From positions 4,281,001 to 4,345,000 of the forward strand of contig NZ_CP020373.1 in the NCBI RefSeq assembly GCF_003957745.1: a DNA stretch of 64,000 nt, in the 5' to 3' direction. Source of the DNA: Shewanella khirikhana. GTDB lineage: Bacteria > Pseudomonadota > Gammaproteobacteria > Enterobacterales > Shewanellaceae. The first letter of the stretch is position 1, and each line of letters opens with the position of its first letter. The notes beneath the pieces are model-generated. The model had not been told where the DNA came from. It saw only the letters and a list, made by a program, of their open reading frames with translations, and did no database searches. Positions 9,104 through 17,220 of this stretch are shown in pieces. The translations under genes and the position numbers were made by a program.

Positions 9104-9785
9104 AGTGGGTTTCCTGTGAAGGTTGAAAACGAATATCGAGGTCGGTGGCGATGCGGCCATCCTGAATCAGCCAGCGGCTGTTGCACAGCGCCGTGAGCTG
9201 GCCGTGCTGATGGCTGGCAATCAAAAGCCCGGTGCCATCGGCTTTCAGCTGGGCGGTCATGGCCTGCACCAGCTCGCGGGACTCCTTATCCATATTGGAT
9301 ACAGGTTCATCCAGCATCAGCAATTTGGGTTTCAGCAGCCAGGCGCGGGCTATGGCAAGGCGCTGACGTTCACCGCCTGACAAATGGCTCGCCTGACTCT
9401 GGGCCAGGTGGCCAAGTTTGGCCATCTCCAGCGCCTGTTCGATGCTGGCGCTGACTGACGCGTCGCGCACGCCCATTTTCACCGCCATGGTCAGGTTCTC
9501 GGTGACAGTGCCGTCGAACAGGTACGGGTGCTGATGCAGATACACGGCGCAGCCGTGAAGCTTGTTCTTTTGCCAAAGCCCCTTGGATGGAAAGCCTTCG
9601 GCCGTCACGCTACCGCTGCTGGGGGCTTGCAGACCAGCGAGGATTTTCATCAGGGTGGTTTTGCCGCTGCCATTGTCGCCCATCAGGTAGATGCAGTCGC
9701 CTTGGGCGAAGGTGAGGTTGGCCCCGGCAAACAAGTGTCGCTGCTGGAACTTCATGCCCAGTTCCCGGGCGATGATGCTGGCCAT
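9087..9785 (-). CDS. tupC: Tungstate ABC transporter ATP-binding protein
   Basis: ATPase of a Tup-type importer, 232 residues. Walker A is GDNGSGKTT (about residue 36), the signature is LSGGERQRLAIARAW, Walker B is LLMLDEPVSNMD, and the switch His is in IASHQHGQ. There is no C-terminal TOBE/MOP domain, unlike ModC. The start overlaps the tupB stop by one base and the end overlaps mobA. Assignment to tungstate follows from TupA and TupB next to it. Confidence 0.88.
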   Translation of the reverse strand: MASIIARELGMKFQQRHLFAGANLTFAQGDCIYLMGDNGSGKTTLMKILAGLQAPSSGSVTAEGFPSKGLWQKNKLHGCAVYLHQHPYLFDGTVTENLTMAVKMGVRDASVSASIEQALEMAKLGHLAQSQASHLSGGERQRLAIARAWLLKPKLLMLDEPVSNMDKESRELVQAMTAQLKADGTGLLIASHQHGQLTALCNSRWLIQDGRIATDLDIRFQPSQETHYVLAN

Positions 9786-10492
9786 CAGTGACTCCTTACC
9801 TGGTTTTTGCCGCGCAGACTTCCGAGGGCAAAGTTCATAATAATCGCCAGAAACAGTAATACCAGCCCCAGAGCGATCGCCTGGGCAAAGTCGCCTTTAC
9901 TGGTTTCAAGGGCAATGGCGGTGGGAATGTTACGGGTGACATATTCGATATTGCCGCCCACCATCATGGAGCAGCCCACTTCGGTGACGATGCGGGAAAA
10001 GGCCGCGATGACCGCCAGCAGCAATGGTCCACGCAGCTCACGACTGACCATGGCAATGGCCCGTGGCAGCGAGGCGCCAAGGGTGAGGGCGGTTTCCCAG
10101 GCGCGGCGGTCGACACTGGTAAAGGCGGCCTGGCTCATGGCAATCAGCACAGGGGCGCAGATCAGCATTTGCCCGAGGATCATGCCCTTTTGGGTAAACA
10201 GCCAGCGCAGGTCGCCAAGGGGGCCCATGCGGGTCAATAGCAGGTACACCAGCAGCCCAATCACCACTGTGGGGATGGATTGCAGGGTTTGCACCAGATT
10301 GAGCACAAAGTTACGGCCTCTGAACTGCTTAAAGGCGAGCACAAAGCCCAGCAGCACCGACGGCACCAGGGTGATAAGCAGTGCCGCCAGCGATACGCTG
10401 AACGACACCCAAATGATGGACCAAACGTCCTTATCGAGGGAAAACAGCAGGCCAAGCGCCTGCTGTATCAATGCGAACCAGCCTTCATTCAT
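9785..10492 (-). CDS. tupB: Tungstate ABC transporter permease
   Basis: Inner-membrane permease of 235 residues with about five or six hydrophobic spans. The cytoplasmic EAA-type loop is visible as RAWETALTLGASLPRAIAMV. The region VTEVGCSMMVGGNIEYVTRN is typical of TupB. It overlaps tupA by 4 nt and tupC by 1 nt, so the three genes are translationally coupled. Confidence 0.9.
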   Translation of the reverse strand: MNEGWFALIQQALGLLFSLDKDVWSIIWVSFSVSLAALLITLVPSVLLGFVLAFKQFRGRNFVLNLVQTLQSIPTVVIGLLVYLLLTRMGPLGDLRWLFTQKGMILGQMLICAPVLIAMSQAAFTSVDRRAWETALTLGASLPRAIAMVSRELRGPLLLAVIAAFSRIVTEVGCSMMVGGNIEYVTRNIPTAIALETSKGDFAQAIALGLVLLFLAIIMNFALGSLRGKNQVRSH

Positions 10493-11301
10493 TGACGATA
10501 GGTAGCCTTGAAGAGTTGCTCTCCCTGTACCTTGAAGTCATTGATCATCTTCTGTCCTTCGGCGCTGATCAGCCAGTCACTCAGGGCCTTGGCACCCTTG
10601 TGGTTCAGATTGGGGTACTTGGCAGAGTTAATCAGGATCACCTGATAGGGGTTGGCCAGGGTGGCGCCGCCATCGAAGTCGACATCCAGATCCAGCTTGC
10701 CCTTGTAGGCAATGTAAGTGCCACGGTCAGACAGGGTATAGCCCTGCATTTCGTTGGCCATCAGCAGGGTTTTGCCCATGCCCTGACCCACAGAGGTGTA
10801 GCCTTTGAAGTCGGGCTTTACGTTGGCGGCTTGCCAGATTTTCAGTTCTTTCTTGTGGGTGCCTGAGTCGTCACCGCGGGAAATGAAAGGCACGCCTGAG
10901 GCGGCGATTTTGCTGAACGCTTCTTCGGCGTTGGCACTGCCTTTGATTTTGGCAGGGTCATTTTTGGGGCCAAGCACCACAAAGTCGTTTTCCATGATGC
11001 CGCGCGGCTCGGTGCCAAAACCTTCTTCCACAAACTTGGCTTCGGCCGATGGCGCGTGGGTCATTACCAGATCCACATCGCCCTGACGACCCAGGGCCAG
11101 CGCCTTGCCGGTGCCGGTGGCAATAACCTGAACCTTGTAACCGCTCTGGGCTTCGAAGGTGGGCAGCAGTTCTTTCAGCAGGCCGGAGTTCTCGGTACTG
11201 GTGGTGGTCGCCAGTTTAATCACTTCCTCGGCCTGAACCGGGTAAATGCTGATAAGCGTTGCGGCCAGTGCGGCGCCCAAAAGGTGTTTGGTACTGAACA
11301 T
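10489..11301 (-). CDS. tupA: Tungstate-binding periplasmic protein
   Basis: Substrate-binding protein of the Tup importer, 270 residues, with a signal peptide ending in YPVQA. The mature N-terminus contains IKLATTTSTENSG; the TTTS motif contacts the oxyanion in TupA proteins. Further signatures are TGTGKALALGRQGDVDLVMTH and SRGDDSGTHKKE. These separate it from ModA. First gene of the operon through moaA; an AAGGAG Shine-Dalgarno precedes it and a sigma-54 promoter lies about 75 nt upstream of its ATG. Confidence 0.93.
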   Translation of the reverse strand: MFSTKHLLGAALAATLISIYPVQAEEVIKLATTTSTENSGLLKELLPTFEAQSGYKVQVIATGTGKALALGRQGDVDLVMTHAPSAEAKFVEEGFGTEPRGIMENDFVVLGPKNDPAKIKGSANAEEAFSKIAASGVPFISRGDDSGTHKKELKIWQAANVKPDFKGYTSVGQGMGKTLLMANEMQGYTLSDRGTYIAYKGKLDLDVDFDGGATLANPYQVILINSAKYPNLNHKGAKALSDWLISAEGQKMINDFKVQGEQLFKATYRQ

Positions 11302-11376
11302 GGTTTCTCCTTGGCTTTTTGTTAGCCTTTAAAAATGGCCCGGCCTGGGGTCGGGTTGCTATTCCTGCTGCTTGTA

Positions 11377-11391
11377 GCAATTTGGGTGCCA
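11377..11391 (-). promoter_or_regulatory. Sigma-54 (-24/-12) promoter of the tupA operon
   Basis: Read on the minus strand the site is TGGCACCCAAATTGC, an exact match to TGGCAC-N5-TTGC. The GG and GC dinucleotides have the required 10-nt spacing. The predicted start is near 11366, giving a leader of about 65 nt before tupA. The divergently transcribed neighbour at 11575 is a sigma-54 activator, which makes a functional link likely. Confidence 0.85.
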
Positions 11392-11467
11392 AGGAATATA
11401 TAGCGATTTGCTTCACAGTCCCCGGAACAAAGTGTGAGGCAGCTCGCAAGTGTGGCAAAAACCTTCA

Positions 11468-11485
11468 GACAAATTGTCCCAATGG
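11468..11485. promoter_or_regulatory. Candidate activator-binding site (palindrome) upstream of tupA
   Basis: GACAAATTGTCCCAATGG begins with the perfect inverted repeat GACAA-A-TTGTC. It is centred about 110 bp upstream of the predicted sigma-54 start of tupA, the usual distance for an enhancer site. The same 18 bases with two changes occur at 19520, before the TonB receptor. A further partial inverted repeat (CCCAA ... TTTGGG) follows at 11479-11495. Confidence 0.5.
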
Positions 11486-11574
11486 CCATTTTGGGTGGTC
11501 CATACTGACCTATCGGCCACCTCACGGTGATAGAATGACCACATATTGCGTCAAAATGTCCAGAAGAAGACAAG

Positions 11575-12960
11575 ATGAACCAGAACGAAGCTGCCAAACC
11601 ACTGCCTACTGCTGTCTCTGTGCTGATTGTTGATGATGAGCCGGGGATGCGTTCCTTTCTCAATAAAGCCCTGTCGAAGAAGTTTGCTCTGGTGGAAACC
11701 GCCGGCAGCGTCGAAGAGGCTGAGCAGCTTCGCAGCCGTTGTCATTTTGATTTGTTGATTGTGGATATTCGCCTGCCTGGCCGCTCAGGTATCGATTGGC
11801 ATGAGGCGCTGGCCGACGAAGAGCGTCGCTCAGACATCATTTTTATGACCGGCTATGCCGACATGGAAGTGGCCATTCAGGCGCTGCGTGCCGGTGCGTC
11901 TGACTTCATCATGAAGCCGTTCCACCTCGAGCAGATGCTGAAAGCCGTGGACAGGGCCATAGAGCGGCGGCTGCTCAAGCGCGAAAATCTGATGCTGCGC
12001 CGTGAAGTGTCCATTGGCTATTCCTCCAGCATCATCGGCAACAGCGAAGCCATGCAGGAAGTGAAATCCATCATCGCCCGGGTGGCGCCCACCAATTCTG
12101 TGGTGCTGATTGAAGGCGAGTCCGGCACCGGCAAAGAGCTGGTGGCAAGGCAGCTGCATCAACTTTCCGGCCGTCAGGGGCCCTTCGTGCCGGTGAACTG
12201 CGGCGCCATTGCGCCTGAGCTGCTCGAAAGCGAACTCTTTGGCCATGCGGCGGGTTCCTTTACCGGCGCCAAGGGGGCGCGGGAAGGCCTGTTCAGCTTT
12301 GCCTCCGGCGGCACCATATTCCTCGATGAAATCGGCGAAATGCCACTGAAGATGCAGACCGCGCTGCTGCGGGTGCTTGAGCAAAAAGCCATCCGCCCGG
12401 TGGGCAGCGAAAAAGAAGTCTCTATCGATGTGCGGGTGGTGGCAGCCACCAACCGTAAGTTGGCCGATGAGGTAGAAGCGGGCAACTTCCGCCGCGACCT
12501 CTACTATCGTCTTAACGTTTTGGAAATCCGTATTCCGCCGCTTAGGGAGCGCCCTGAGGATGTGGTTGAACTGACCCATCACTTTACCCGTATGCTCGGT
12601 GCCGAGCTTGGCGTGCGCGAGCTGGTGTGGAGCCATGAAGACCTGACCAAATTGCAGCAGCACGAATGGCCGGGCAACATCCGCGAGCTGCGCAACATGA
12701 TTGAGCGCTGCATTCTGCTGGGCAAGCCGCCGGCGGAATATTGGAAGCAAACCACCAAGGCGCCCGATCCCGGTCAGTTTGGCTATCCGCTGGAGTGGCC
12801 CCTAAAGGACGTGGAAAAACACCATGTGCTGGCGGTGGTTGAAGCCCACGCCGGTAATAAGTCGGCGGCTGCGCGTGAGCTTGGGGTATCGCGTAAAACC
12901 CTCGATCGTAAATTCAAGGAATGGTTCGACCTGGATGCAGGCCCGGGCGAGGAGGACTGA
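11575..12960 (+). CDS. NtrC-family sigma-54-dependent response regulator
   Basis: 461-residue activator. The receiver domain (1-125) has its acidic DD pair in VLIVDDEPG and the phosphorylatable Asp near residue 64 in LIVDIRLPG. The AAA+ domain (about 155-390) has Walker A GESGTGKE, the sigma-54 contact loop as GSFTGA (usual form GAFTGA), Walker B GGTIFLDEIGEM and the R-finger region. A Fis-type helix-turn-helix is at 425-455 (NKSAAARELGVSRKTLDRKF). It is divergent from the tup operon and 2 nt upstream of its cognate kinase. Likely role: activation of the tup-moa operon. Confidence 0.92.
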   Translation: MNQNEAAKPLPTAVSVLIVDDEPGMRSFLNKALSKKFALVETAGSVEEAEQLRSRCHFDLLIVDIRLPGRSGIDWHEALADEERRSDIIFMTGYADMEVAIQALRAGASDFIMKPFHLEQMLKAVDRAIERRLLKRENLMLRREVSIGYSSSIIGNSEAMQEVKSIIARVAPTNSVVLIEGESGTGKELVARQLHQLSGRQGPFVPVNCGAIAPELLESELFGHAAGSFTGAKGAREGLFSFASGGTIFLDEIGEMPLKMQTALLRVLEQKAIRPVGSEKEVSIDVRVVAATNRKLADEVEAGNFRRDLYYRLNVLEIRIPPLRERPEDVVELTHHFTRMLGAELGVRELVWSHEDLTKLQQHEWPGNIRELRNMIERCILLGKPPAEYWKQTTKAPDPGQFGYPLEWPLKDVEKHHVLAVVEAHAGNKSAAARELGVSRKTLDRKFKEWFDLDAGPGEED

Positions 12961-12962
12961 GC

Positions 12963-15088
12963 ATGTCGTTCTTCACCCAGCTTTTTGGCGTTGACTGGCG
13001 CCAGATGCAGGCCAAGGTGCGCTACCGCATCCTGATCCTCACCTTACTGCCCATTCTGCTGACTCTGGTGAGCCTGGTGTTTATCACCATCTACTGGAAC
13101 ATCAGTTACACCGGCCAGCAGTTGTTTATGAAGGTAAAGGCCGACCTCACGGTAGCCAACAACACCCTCGAACAGGTGCAGCTGCAGCAGGAGAAACAAC
13201 TCGAAACCCTGCTGGGCTCCTGGGAGTTTCAGAACTATTTTCGCGCCCAGTTAGCGGGTAACGATGCCATCATTCCCGAGTTCAACGAGTATCTGGCCCA
13301 GCGCAAAGAAATCATGGATCTGGATTTTCTGCGACTTGTGAGTGTGGAAAAGGCCGCTGCCGACCCGGATCTGCGACTGATGCTGCCCAAGGTACATGAA
13401 GGCAGTGCCTATTCCGGGCTGATGGTGTTGTCTTCGGCGCGGCTGGCGCGACTGGATCCTCTGCTAGCCGACCGTGCCCGACTGGAGATCCTGCCCACCC
13501 TGCGTGCCGATGCCCCGGACCGCGAAATTGAAGACAGAGGCATGCTGAGCCGCAGCCTGATGCCGATTGCCGACAACAGTGGCAAGGTGGCCTGGTACCT
13601 CGATGGCGGCCTGCTGCTGAACCGCGACACCCGCATTGTCGACCATATCCGCGACCTAGTTTACGACCAGGGCACGCTGCCGGAGCGCTCTATCGGCACA
13701 GTGACCATCTTTATGGACAACGTACGCATCAGCACCAACGTACCGCTGCACTTCTTCCCCCGCGACGGCGAAGACAAGGGGCGGGCACTGGGCAGCCTGG
13801 TGTCTGAGGAAGTGCGCCACAAGGTACTGACCCAGGGGCAAACCTGGGTGGACCGCGCCTTTGTGTACAACGACTGGTTTATTTCGGCCTATGCGCCGCT
13901 GACCGATATTCGTGGTCAGCGTATCGGCATGATTTACACAGGTTTTTCCGAAGCGCCCTTTATTCATAACTACCTGCTGAACATTATTGAGTTGGGCACC
14001 ATTTTGATGCTGGTTCTGCTGGTGTCGGGCATGCTGGTGTATCGCGGCGCCTACAGTTTACTGCAGCCCATTGAACGTATTCACCATGTGGTAAAGGCGG
14101 TGCAGTCGGGCCGCAACGTGCGCATTGGTGAATTGGGGCTTGAGAAAGACAATGAGCTGGCCAATCTGGCCGAGCAGTTCGACCGCATGCTGGATTTGCT
14201 GCAGCGGCGCAACACCCAGATCCAGTCCGCTGCCGAGCAGCTGGAATTGAAAGTAGAAGAGCGAACCCGCAGTCTGCAGGAAAAAACCGAAGAGCTGCAG
14301 CGCAACGTGGCGCTGCTCAACGAAACCCGGGCGCAGCTGGTCACCAACGAGAAACTCACCGCCCTGGGTGAGCTGACCGCCGGTATTGCCCATGAAATCA
14401 ATAATCCCACTGCGGTTATCCTTGGCAATATGGAGCTGCTGCGGGCCGAACTTGGCGCCGATGCCGGTCGGGTCGAAGAAGAAATCGATTTGGTGATTGA
14501 GCAGGTGGGGCGCATCAGCACCATTATTCGCAGCCTGCTGCAATACAGCCGTCCGGGCGAGTTCAATGCGCCGCTGGAGATGCATCAGATCACCCCCATC
14601 ATCGAAGAGATGCTGGTGCTGGTACGCCACTCCATCAAGCGTCAGGAAGTGGTGCTTATTCAGGAGCTGAACGCCAGTTACCCGGTACAGGTGAACCGGC
14701 CGCAACTGTTGCAGGTGCTGATTAATCTGGTGGTTAACGCCGCCCATGCGATGGACGGCAAGGGCCGGATCTGGATCCGTACCTACGATTGGGTGGTGCG
14801 TGACGAGCCCATTGGGGTGCGGATTGAGATTGAAGATGAAGGATGCGGTATCGCCCCGAGCAGCTTGGGCGCATTTTCGACCCCTTCTACACCACCCGCA
14901 GCGATGGTACCGGCCTCGGCTTGTCCCTGAGCTATGGCATCATCAAACGTATCGGTGGCACTATCGAAGTGAGCTCGACCCAGGGCAAGGGCACCATGTT
15001 TACCATCGGCCTTTATCACGAGGCGCGGGAAGACAGGGGGCAAAACCCCTACGAAGGCCTGATGTTGGGCGGTGCGCAAATCCACTGA
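12963..15088 (+). pseudogene. Sensor histidine kinase paired with the NtrC-type regulator, interrupted by a -1 frameshift
   Basis: Starting at MSFFTQLF, the first frame encodes a TM segment (about 20-45), a large periplasmic sensor region, a second TM (about 342-365), a HAMP, a coiled coil and the HisKA H-box GIAHEINNP (His near 476), then the N-box INLVVNAAHAMD and EDEGCGIAP. At the C-run 14854-14857 the frame changes: the original frame continues with unrelated residues to a stop at 14930. The shifted frame continues the kinase properly (EQLGRIFDPFYTTRSDGTGLGLSLS) to 15088. Restoring one C would give about 708 residues. As written the product lacks the F and G2 boxes and should not bind ATP normally. 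It may be a sequencing error or a real mutation. Confidence 0.85.
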
Positions 15089-15107
15089 ATAGCCTGATGC
15101 ACAAGCG

Positions 15108-15219
15108 AAAAAAAACCGGATCCTCGGGGGATCCGGTCACAAGAGTGTGTGAGCAATGTCGTGCATGTTAACTCAGAGACACCAGCCCGAATTACCGGTT
15201 GGGGATGAGTTTGGAACGC
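15108..15219 (-). ncRNA. ryhB: RyhB-like iron-regulated small RNA, copy 1
   Basis: On the minus strand, bases 15164-15148 read GCACGACATTGCTCACA, identical to the conserved core of enterobacterial RyhB. Upstream are a -35 TTGCAA (15248-15253), a -10-like TATTAT and a Fur box between them. The RNA ends in the hairpin ACCGGATC...GATCCGGT (15115-15137) with a T-run. Predicted length is about 112 nt. RyhB with Hfq represses iron-using proteins when iron is low. A second, similar copy lies 490 bp away in tandem. The 5' end is predicted, not known. Confidence 0.85.
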
Positions 15220-15226
15220 AATTAAA

Positions 15227-15241
15227 TAATAATCATTCTCA
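15227..15241. promoter_or_regulatory. Fur box of RyhB copy 1
   Basis: TAATAATCATTCTCA matches the 15-bp Fur consensus TGATAATnATTATCA at 12 of 14 informative positions. It overlaps the spacer and -10 region of the predicted promoter, so Fe-Fur would repress. Confidence 0.8.
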
Positions 15242-15259
15242 TTTAATTTGCAACCCCTG

Positions 15260-15590
15260 TTTATCGCTATTTCCCATCTTTACATTCCAGTCGCAACGTA
15301 AAGCAGCTTGAGCCTGGCGGCTTTCTGTCGCTATAAGCCCTTGAGGGCGGTATGTGGCTGCTCCGGTAGCCAAACTGGTGCTCTTGCTTAAATCCACGAA
15401 AGTTTCGATAACCCCCCGAACAGTGTGCTTCAGCAAGCTCGTGTGCAAGCGTGAGTCAGCACTGGCGGTTTAAACCTGTGTTGGCTGGTGACTTAGGGTG
15501 TACGCAGTGAAGGGCTTGTGTAAGCGGCCTGTTTAGCGCTGGCAGGATGCAGATGGGGTTCAGGTGCGGCAGTTGTGGGAGTTTGGCGGG
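15260..15590. other. Intergenic stretch between the two RyhB copies
   Basis: About 330 bp with no convincing coding region. The short open frames here lack ribosome sites and resemble nothing known to me. No further sRNA core or terminator is visible. It may be what remains of the segment duplicated together with RyhB. Confidence 0.5.
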
Positions 15591-15598
15591 CGGCAGAT

Positions 15599-15723
15599 AA
15601 AAAAAGAGCCGGGCTATGCAACCCGGCCACCAAATAGAGTGTGTGAGCAATGTCGTGCTTTGCAAACTCAGGAACACCATAACCCGAAGAATTCGCTTCA
15701 GTTAAGGATGAGTTTTGGAACGC
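15599..15723 (-). ncRNA. ryhB: RyhB-like iron-regulated small RNA, copy 2
   Basis: Same organisation as copy 1. The core GCACGACATTGCTCACA is read at 15658-15642, the -35 is TTGCAA (15753-15758) with a 17-nt spacer to TATCGT, and the terminator is GCCGGG...CCCGGC (15608-15627) followed by seven T. The 5' part (TTGCGTTCCAAA-CTCATCC) and the core plus ACACTC are shared with copy 1. The middle and the terminator stem differ. Predicted length is about 125 nt. Two copies could differ in target choice through the divergent middle segment. Confidence 0.85.
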
Positions 15724-15730
15724 AAGTTAA

Positions 15731-15745
15731 CGATAATCATTCTCA
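15731..15745. promoter_or_regulatory. Fur box of RyhB copy 2
   Basis: CGATAATCATTCTCA matches TGATAATnATTATCA at 12 of 14 informative positions and overlaps the -10 of the predicted promoter of the second copy. Confidence 0.8.
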
Positions 15746-15776
15746 ATTGTGTTTGCAAGTGGTTTTTGCAATATTT

Positions 15777-16241
15777 TTAAACCAGAGCTTTTTGCAGACT
15801 GATCTTCTGCTCCGCCAGAGACACGCCTTCGCCTTGAATGGCAGCAATCTGATAGCGGTTTTGCACCAGCATCGACAGCATGGCCGGGAAACTGTTGCGG
15901 GTCTTCACCTTCAGCAGGCTGTAACCCTGTTCGCTGGCCCATTGCTCCTGGGTCAAAAGCATGGATTGCGCCAGTCCCAACTTGCGAAAATCGGGCAATA
16001 CGCCACCCAGCCAGCTGTAAAACTCGCCCGGTGATTTCTCATAACCCAATTTGAAACCAGCCAGTTCGTCTTCAACGTAGCACAGCAGCAGCAGCGCCGG
16101 GGCGGCACCAATGCGCTCGAGCATGGCTTCGGCGCTGACGGGCTTATCGAATTCAGGGATGCTTTGCATCAGGTTCGCAGCCAGTTGAGCATCGGCCAGG
16201 GTGAACTGGGTAATGGCTTGAATGTGAGTGGAGTACATCAA
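15777..16241 (-). CDS. GNAT-family N-acetyltransferase
   Basis: 154-residue acetyl-CoA-dependent acetyltransferase. The GNAT core is visible as LLLCYVEDELAGFKLGYE (beta 4), then YSWLGGVLPDFRKLGLAQSML, a variant of the acetyl-CoA loop (Q/RxxGxG/A), then VKTRNSFPAMLSMLVQNRYQI with the conserved C-terminal helix. The acceptor is unknown. Its 3' end lies 32 bp from the promoter of RyhB copy 2. Confidence 0.8.
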   Translation of the reverse strand: MMYSTHIQAITQFTLADAQLAANLMQSIPEFDKPVSAEAMLERIGAAPALLLLCYVEDELAGFKLGYEKSPGEFYSWLGGVLPDFRKLGLAQSMLLTQEQWASEQGYSLLKVKTRNSFPAMLSMLVQNRYQIAAIQGEGVSLAEQKISLQKALV

Positions 16242-16323
16242 CTTCTCCCGCAGAGTAAAGGCCGTTACCTGAGCAGCGGCCGAACAAAAAACGGCCGCAT
16301 TATAACAGGTCTGGCCAGTTGCA

Positions 16324-16986
16324 TCAGCAGTATTGCTGCGGTTTCTCTGTGGTGAGGATCTTATCCTGCAACACCCGCAGCAGCACGCCGTAGGCGGGCA
16401 GGAACAAACCTATGCTCACCAACAGCTTGAAACCATAGTCCACGGTGGCAATTTCCACCCAGTGCTCGGCCATAAAGGCGTCGCTGGAGGCGTAGAAGGC
16501 TACGCTGAAAAATACCAGGGTATCGAGCAGGTTACCGGCAAAGGTTGAGGCGGCAGGCGCAACCCACCAACGGCGGCTCTGGCGCAGGCGGTTAAACACC
16601 CGGATATCCATCAGCTGACCAAACAGGTAGGCCGCGAAGGACGCCAGCGCAATGCGGAATACAAAGCTGTTGAATTCTGCCGCTGCGCCCAGACCTTGCC
16701 ACAGGCCCTGATGGAACAGCACGCCCATAAAGTAGGAAATCAGCAGTGCGGGCACCATGGCGCGAAAAATAATCCGCCTTGCGGCCTGCTGGCCGAAGAT
16801 GCGCACGGTCAAATCGGTCGCCAAATACACAAAGGGAAAGCTGAAGGCGCCCCAGGTGGTATGGAAGCCAAAAAGCTGAAAAGGAAGTTGAACCAGATAG
16901 TTACTGGCACTGATCACCAGAATATGAAATCCGGCAAGCAGGAAAAGAGCACGCCGATACTGGGCGCTTGTGAGTTGCAAATTCAT
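16324..16986 (-). CDS. yhhQ: Queuosine precursor transporter (YhhQ/COG1738 family)
   Basis: 220-residue inner-membrane protein with about six TM segments. It shows the family features LVISASNYLVQLPFQLFGFHTTWGA split around the first two helices, FVYLATDLTVRIFG, and NLLDTLVFFSVAFYAS. YhhQ imports preQ0/preQ1, precursors of the tRNA base queuosine. The preQ1-I-like aptamer just upstream supports the assignment. The AAGG of the aptamer tail acts as the Shine-Dalgarno. Confidence 0.92.
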   Translation of the reverse strand: MNLQLTSAQYRRALFLLAGFHILVISASNYLVQLPFQLFGFHTTWGAFSFPFVYLATDLTVRIFGQQAARRIIFRAMVPALLISYFMGVLFHQGLWQGLGAAAEFNSFVFRIALASFAAYLFGQLMDIRVFNRLRQSRRWWVAPAASTFAGNLLDTLVFFSVAFYASSDAFMAEHWVEIATVDYGFKLLVSIGLFLPAYGVLLRVLQDKILTTEKPQQYC

Positions 16987-16993
16987 ATTGTGA

Positions 16994-17029
16994 CCTTTTT
17001 AGTTGGGCTGGCGGGGTGAGGGAACCCGC
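16994..17029 (-). promoter_or_regulatory. PreQ1-I riboswitch in front of yhhQ
   Basis: The minus strand reads GCGGGTTCCCTCACCCCGC, then CAGCCCAACTAAAAAGG. P1 is GCGGG/CCCGC, and the loop carries the class hallmark GGTTC-N4-ACCC. The A-rich tail AACTAAAAAGG can fold back to form the H-type pseudoknot. Tail and ribosome-binding site coincide, 7 nt before the ATG, so control is probably translational. Confidence 0.75.
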
Positions 17030-17111
17030 AATAAAACAGGAGCGCAGGGCAAAAGCCCGGGGCCGGTTAAATAGTCGACGAGTTTTTACTCAATATCTCG
17101 CCGGGCTGCGC

Positions 17112-17139
17112 ATTATAAGAATGGCAGCGAACAACGCAA
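17112..17139 (-). promoter_or_regulatory. Sigma-70 promoter of yhhQ
   Basis: TTGCGT (17134-17139), a 16-nt spacer, then TATAAT (17112-17117) on the minus strand. This predicts a leader of about 118 nt that ends in the preQ1 aptamer. Confidence 0.6.
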
Positions 17140-17220
17140 GGGGAAAGCGCACAAAATCATCATTCCGGCACCAATCCACTACACTTAGTCAAATGGGGTC
17201 CATCGGCGAGTGGGGGCCAA

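Noticed and set aside
14850..14862. Programmed -1 frameshift in the kinase
   Set aside because: No X-XXY-YYZ slippery heptamer or clear downstream stimulatory stem; a deletion or sequence error is simpler.
14843..15088. Separate small gene after the histidine kinase
   Set aside because: It encodes the missing F/G2 part of the kinase (IFDPFYTT, GTGLGLSL), so it is the frameshifted remainder, not its own gene.
15456..15680. Open frame between the RyhB copies (minus strand)
   Set aside because: It overlaps the RyhB copy 2 terminator and core, has no Shine-Dalgarno and unlikely composition.
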